Origin: Agrypnia vestita | Taxonomy: Eukaryota; Arthropoda; Insecta; Trichoptera; Phryganeidae | Direction: 5' to 3' | Assembly (NCBI GenBank): GCA_016648135.1 | Contig: JADDOH010011054.1 | Coordinates: 1 to 64,000 of the forward strand | Length of the DNA: 64,000 nt | In this document: piece after piece, positions 61,223 through 64,000 of the stretch | Position numbering within the stretch: the stretch's first letter is position 1 | How the letters are laid out: every line of letters begins with the position of its first letter | Notes under the pieces: model-generated | Seen by the model: the letters and a program-made list of their open reading frames with translations, nothing else | Databases searched by the model: none | Told to the model about the DNA's origin: nothing | Made by a program: the position numbers and the translations under genes

Positions 61223-61979
61223 AGCATTTACAATTTTCATAACACCATTTTCAAACTCCTTATTGTCATTTATAAGATTTGATATTGGTTTAATTTCACT
61301 AGGAAAACCAGCATCCTAGCTATTGATTGACGAGCCTGAAACTCTCTAATAGATTCAAAATCCGCTGAAAACTTCTGCGGAAATATATAAATAACTTTTG
61401 TGTCCATCTGTTGCTGAAATAAATAAGGATTCAAACTAACTTGCAACTCGTTTCTTCCTTATTCGTAATACAAGCTAACTCAAGGGACCGTAAATTCAAT
61501 TGTTTTGGAAGATATTTCATAAACACTTAAAACAATACTAACCGTCAAAAAATTTTCCTTAAAAAAATTTGAATGACAATTTTTTGAAGGTTATATTCGG
61601 CTTATGAAAATATTTTTATGAGTAAAAAATTAAGAAAACTAATTTTCGTTAATTTTATCAGTTAAAAAAGTATTACGAAAATCAAACAATCCCAATTATA
61701 ATAATTTCGTTTGTGACGTTTTCGTCTTTTGTAGAGGGTATATTTTGGGGTGGAGTTTTTTTTTGAAGAAGTTTAAATCGAAAGTTTAAAAGAGAGGCTT
61801 TAAGAAAAGTTCTAAAAGCGATTTTACTTTAAGTTCATTTATTAAAAGTCTAATATATTATTTGAGATCTGCTTTTGCAAGCTCAAAGCTATGTTTAAAA
61901 TTTATTTACGTGATTGAATTAAGTTTACGTTTAGTCTAACATATAATTTGGCCAGTAATTGTCTAGTGATAGTAATTTA
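61223..61979. other. AT-rich DNA, nothing recognised
   Basis: No shared repeat and no coding signal. Confidence 0.4.
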
Positions 61980-62836
61980 GGACTCCTCGATGTGACGCGG
62001 TTACCCGGTACTTTTGGTAGCGTAGCAGAAGAAATGCCATTGTATTCATACGAGGCGAAACTAACCTAACATTATTAACGCGCAACATGAGCCGGACTCA
62101 AAACGACGATCGATTGAACAGACTAACAAAATCGCCTTTCATGGCGGCGCATTAGTCACTTCCTCGCATCCGGTCGCGAACATAAATATGTCTACGTAGA
62201 TTTTTCGCCTAGAACGAAGCCGCCTGGTTACCGAGGTCTCATATTAGCACCTGTGGACGGATTCCACGGTTGAGCGCGGGGTCACGATTACGATGGAATA
62301 TTCAGATAGATAAATACCACTTGCGAAATACAGCCTAGGGCGCTATGAGTATAACTTGGTATCCACATAATACAACCGACGGTACATAATAGGAACTTAG
62401 TGCTGATATTGCGCAACAACACGCAATATTTAATTTTATTGCGTAAATTTTTCTTTTTTTTTTTTAATGCAATAGTATACTGGATCTGCCGGTCATCCAG
62501 ATTAGATAAATCACGGTCGATTAATACACGGTTATACTTATTAAACACACACGCAATACTCAAAATGCAAATTAACGGCTGGGTTCTCCAGAATACATAC
62601 ATACATACCTTGCTTACAACTGGCGCGATCGGTGGTCTTCGGCCTGATTTATCTGTTCATGGTATATAGTGGAAAGAGTAAACATATATTCACAACAACT
62701 AGGCGCAACAGAGGCTCAGGGCAAGCTTTGTCTGACATTATCGCAGCCCGAGATTCTAAGGGAATGGAAGATACAGATTTGTAAGTGAAATTTAAGAAGT
62801 GTCTAACCACTTCTGTTCAAACGTGGATTTTAGATG
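61980..62836. other. Unassigned, GC-richer transition region
   Basis: 61985-62300 and 62615-62770 are GC-richer and CpG-rich (GACGCGGTTACCCGGTAC, CGACGATCGATTG, GGCGGCGCATTAGTC). Frames at 62288-62669 are unrecognised. Possibly the start of one unit continuing through the end of the window. Confidence 0.3.
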
Positions 62837-62897
62837 CCCCCCCCCCCCCTGTAGGGGGGAGGGGGATGCGGCCCCAGAGCATCGCCGCATCCGGTGG
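62837..62897. repeat. Two adjacent strong hairpins (C13/G-run and GATGCGGC stem)
   Basis: A run of 13 C (62837-62849), TGTA, then GGGGGGAGGGGG (62854-62865) can form one hairpin. It is followed directly by GGATGCGGC / GCCGCATCC (9-bp perfect arms, 11-nt loop). Confidence 0.75.
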
Positions 62898-64000
62898 TTA
62901 ACTCCTGTTTAGACATAACCTCCCACACTAAGCTGCAGACCAAGATCAAGCCGAGACTCTATTGCTCCTGCTGGAATCCCCCGAAGTCCTCGCTTCCCGG
63001 CGACAAACATATCAGGAAGAAATCCCGCGTCTGATATTAAGGTTTGTATATTATCCCGCGGGGCAGTCAAATTGACTGGTGTATAATGATGAGGATCCCA
63101 CGTTGCGGCTACATGAGCCGGATTATTATGATGTTTACTGCCGATTAAAGGGCTGAATGTACTAACTGGGTGACTGGAAAAGACTCTCCCTTGAGCGCGT
63201 CAGTCAGAGCCATGTTAGCATCGCCCAAATATAGTTGATGTGATTGATCCCACGGTGTAGTCTTATTGACTAGAGATATTAAATGATGGTAAAACAGCAT
63301 GATTATTACAGTTGATTGTGTAGTTCCTGATATGTTTCTCGCTGGCCGGGAAGAGAGAACCCCGAAGGTCTCTGTATACAGCAAGTTAGAAAAGGTGGTG
63401 ACTGATGAGAATGATGGTGTTAGTAATGCCATCGCGCGCCTGAATGCGGTCCCGATCATAAAAATTGATTGTTAAACTGCTAACAGATCTCGTTCATTAA
63501 AGCGGCCCCGAGCATAAGTATTGACTGTCGAACTGCTACCTGCATCTTATAATTTCTCGTTCATGAGGAACGTCCTATCTCGTCCTTGAGTACGGAGTTA
63601 TTACATTCACATACATTCATAACCAGAGCCCGAGCTCGTCGAGCCAAGGGGAGTGAAAGAACGTAGGGGCTTCTTCCCTCCGGCTGTGTTTGAGGCACGA
63701 CGCTCTGGTCCGATTCGAAATGCTTCACCTTTGCTTGACTGAACACATTTTAACTGTGTGGAGGCTTTGCGCAATTCTACTTAGACCCACCCAGAGTGTC
63801 CCCGCAGTCCCGTTCATCCCCTGGATCGAGAACACGCACCCCGTCATTTGATCCCAGTTACATACAACTATCTGTATCGCGAGTGTATCTCTTTCTTCAA
63901 TCCCCTTCATTTGCTTCTCATAGTTGCTCGTCCATGCGGAACGCCCTGTCTCGTACGTTGATGAGGTCCCGAACGAAGGTTTCGATTGAGGTACGGCTAC
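62898..64000. other. GC-richer unassigned region with internal direct repeats
   Basis: Unlike most of the window in composition. Direct repeats: GCGGTCCCGATCATAAAAAT, TGATTGTTAAACTGCTA (from 63446) and GCGGCCCCGAGCATAAGTAT, TGACTGTCGAACTGCTA (from 63502), with a third related GGTCCCGAACGAAGG...TACGGCTA at 63968-64000. The CTCGTTCATGAGGAACGTCC block (63558-63577) recurs as CTCGTCCATGCGGAACGCCC (63927-63946). Frames on the minus strand (63145-63459, 63561-63746, 63725-63910) show no domain I recognise. It may be the 5' region of a retroelement or satellite-like DNA that continues past the window. Confidence 0.4.

Noticed and set aside
62602..62625. ACATACATACATACC microsatellite as a feature
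   Set aside because: Too short (three to four units) to be informative.

Overview
The window is a strongly AT-rich stretch of animal nuclear DNA, most likely from an insect. Evidence for this is the dense mix of non-LTR retrotransposon tails, Penelope-like remnants, long-inverted-repeat MITEs, tRNA-derived SINE heads, a degenerate TTAGG-type tract and RTE-type 3' remnants. There are no operons, no ribosome binding sites, no rRNA and no convincing tRNA gene. I find no intact host protein-coding gene. Nearly every open frame is short and either belongs to a decayed mobile element or is probably chance.

Layout. 1-2.8 kb: unassigned, pyrimidine-rich DNA with a 3 x 108 bp tandem array. 2.8-12.5 kb: dispersed repeats (families A, B, C, D), a TA microsatellite, a 58-nt hairpin and a G-rich run. 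12.8-24.8 kb: Penelope-like foldbacks, SINEs, and at least five C-terminal reverse-transcriptase (RT) remnants on the minus strand. 25-28 kb: a cluster of heat-shock-element-like arrays, an unidentified 125-codon frame and another hairpin. 28.8-31.5 kb: an RT core pseudogene, apparently cut short by a new 332-bp MITE that carries the TTAGG-like tract, then a tandemly repeated retroelement 3' tail. 31.3-38.9 kb: Penelope-like foldbacks, families A, B, D and F, a 21-bp minisatellite and another RT remnant. 39-48.8 kb: an LTR-like block, SINEs, a hAT-like composite, and a Penelope-like remnant with a recognisable GIY-YIG-end frame. 48.8-49.2 kb: the one candidate host feature, a promoter plus noncoding first exon with a consensus 5' splice site. 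50-61 kb: a second hAT-like composite, a piggyBac-like MITE, more RT tails and the second copy of family E. 61.9-64 kb: GC-richer unassigned DNA with C/G hairpins and a direct repeat running off the window.

The main theme is nested decay. Comparing repeat copies inside the window dates some insertions relative to others: two insertions in family F are delimited by 8-bp and 10-bp target-site duplications, RT tails sit inside hAT-like elements, and a palindrome sits inside a family A element. The most interesting signal is a recurrent hammerhead-ribozyme-like core (CUGANGA, short stem, GAAAC, then GU), often in inverted pairs, in Penelope-like terminal repeats. The second is a multi-register array of alternating GAA/TTC units at 26.14-26.21 kb. 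All calls come from reading the sequence by eye. Repeat boundaries are approximate (about 20 bp, more where stated), and no database search was possible.
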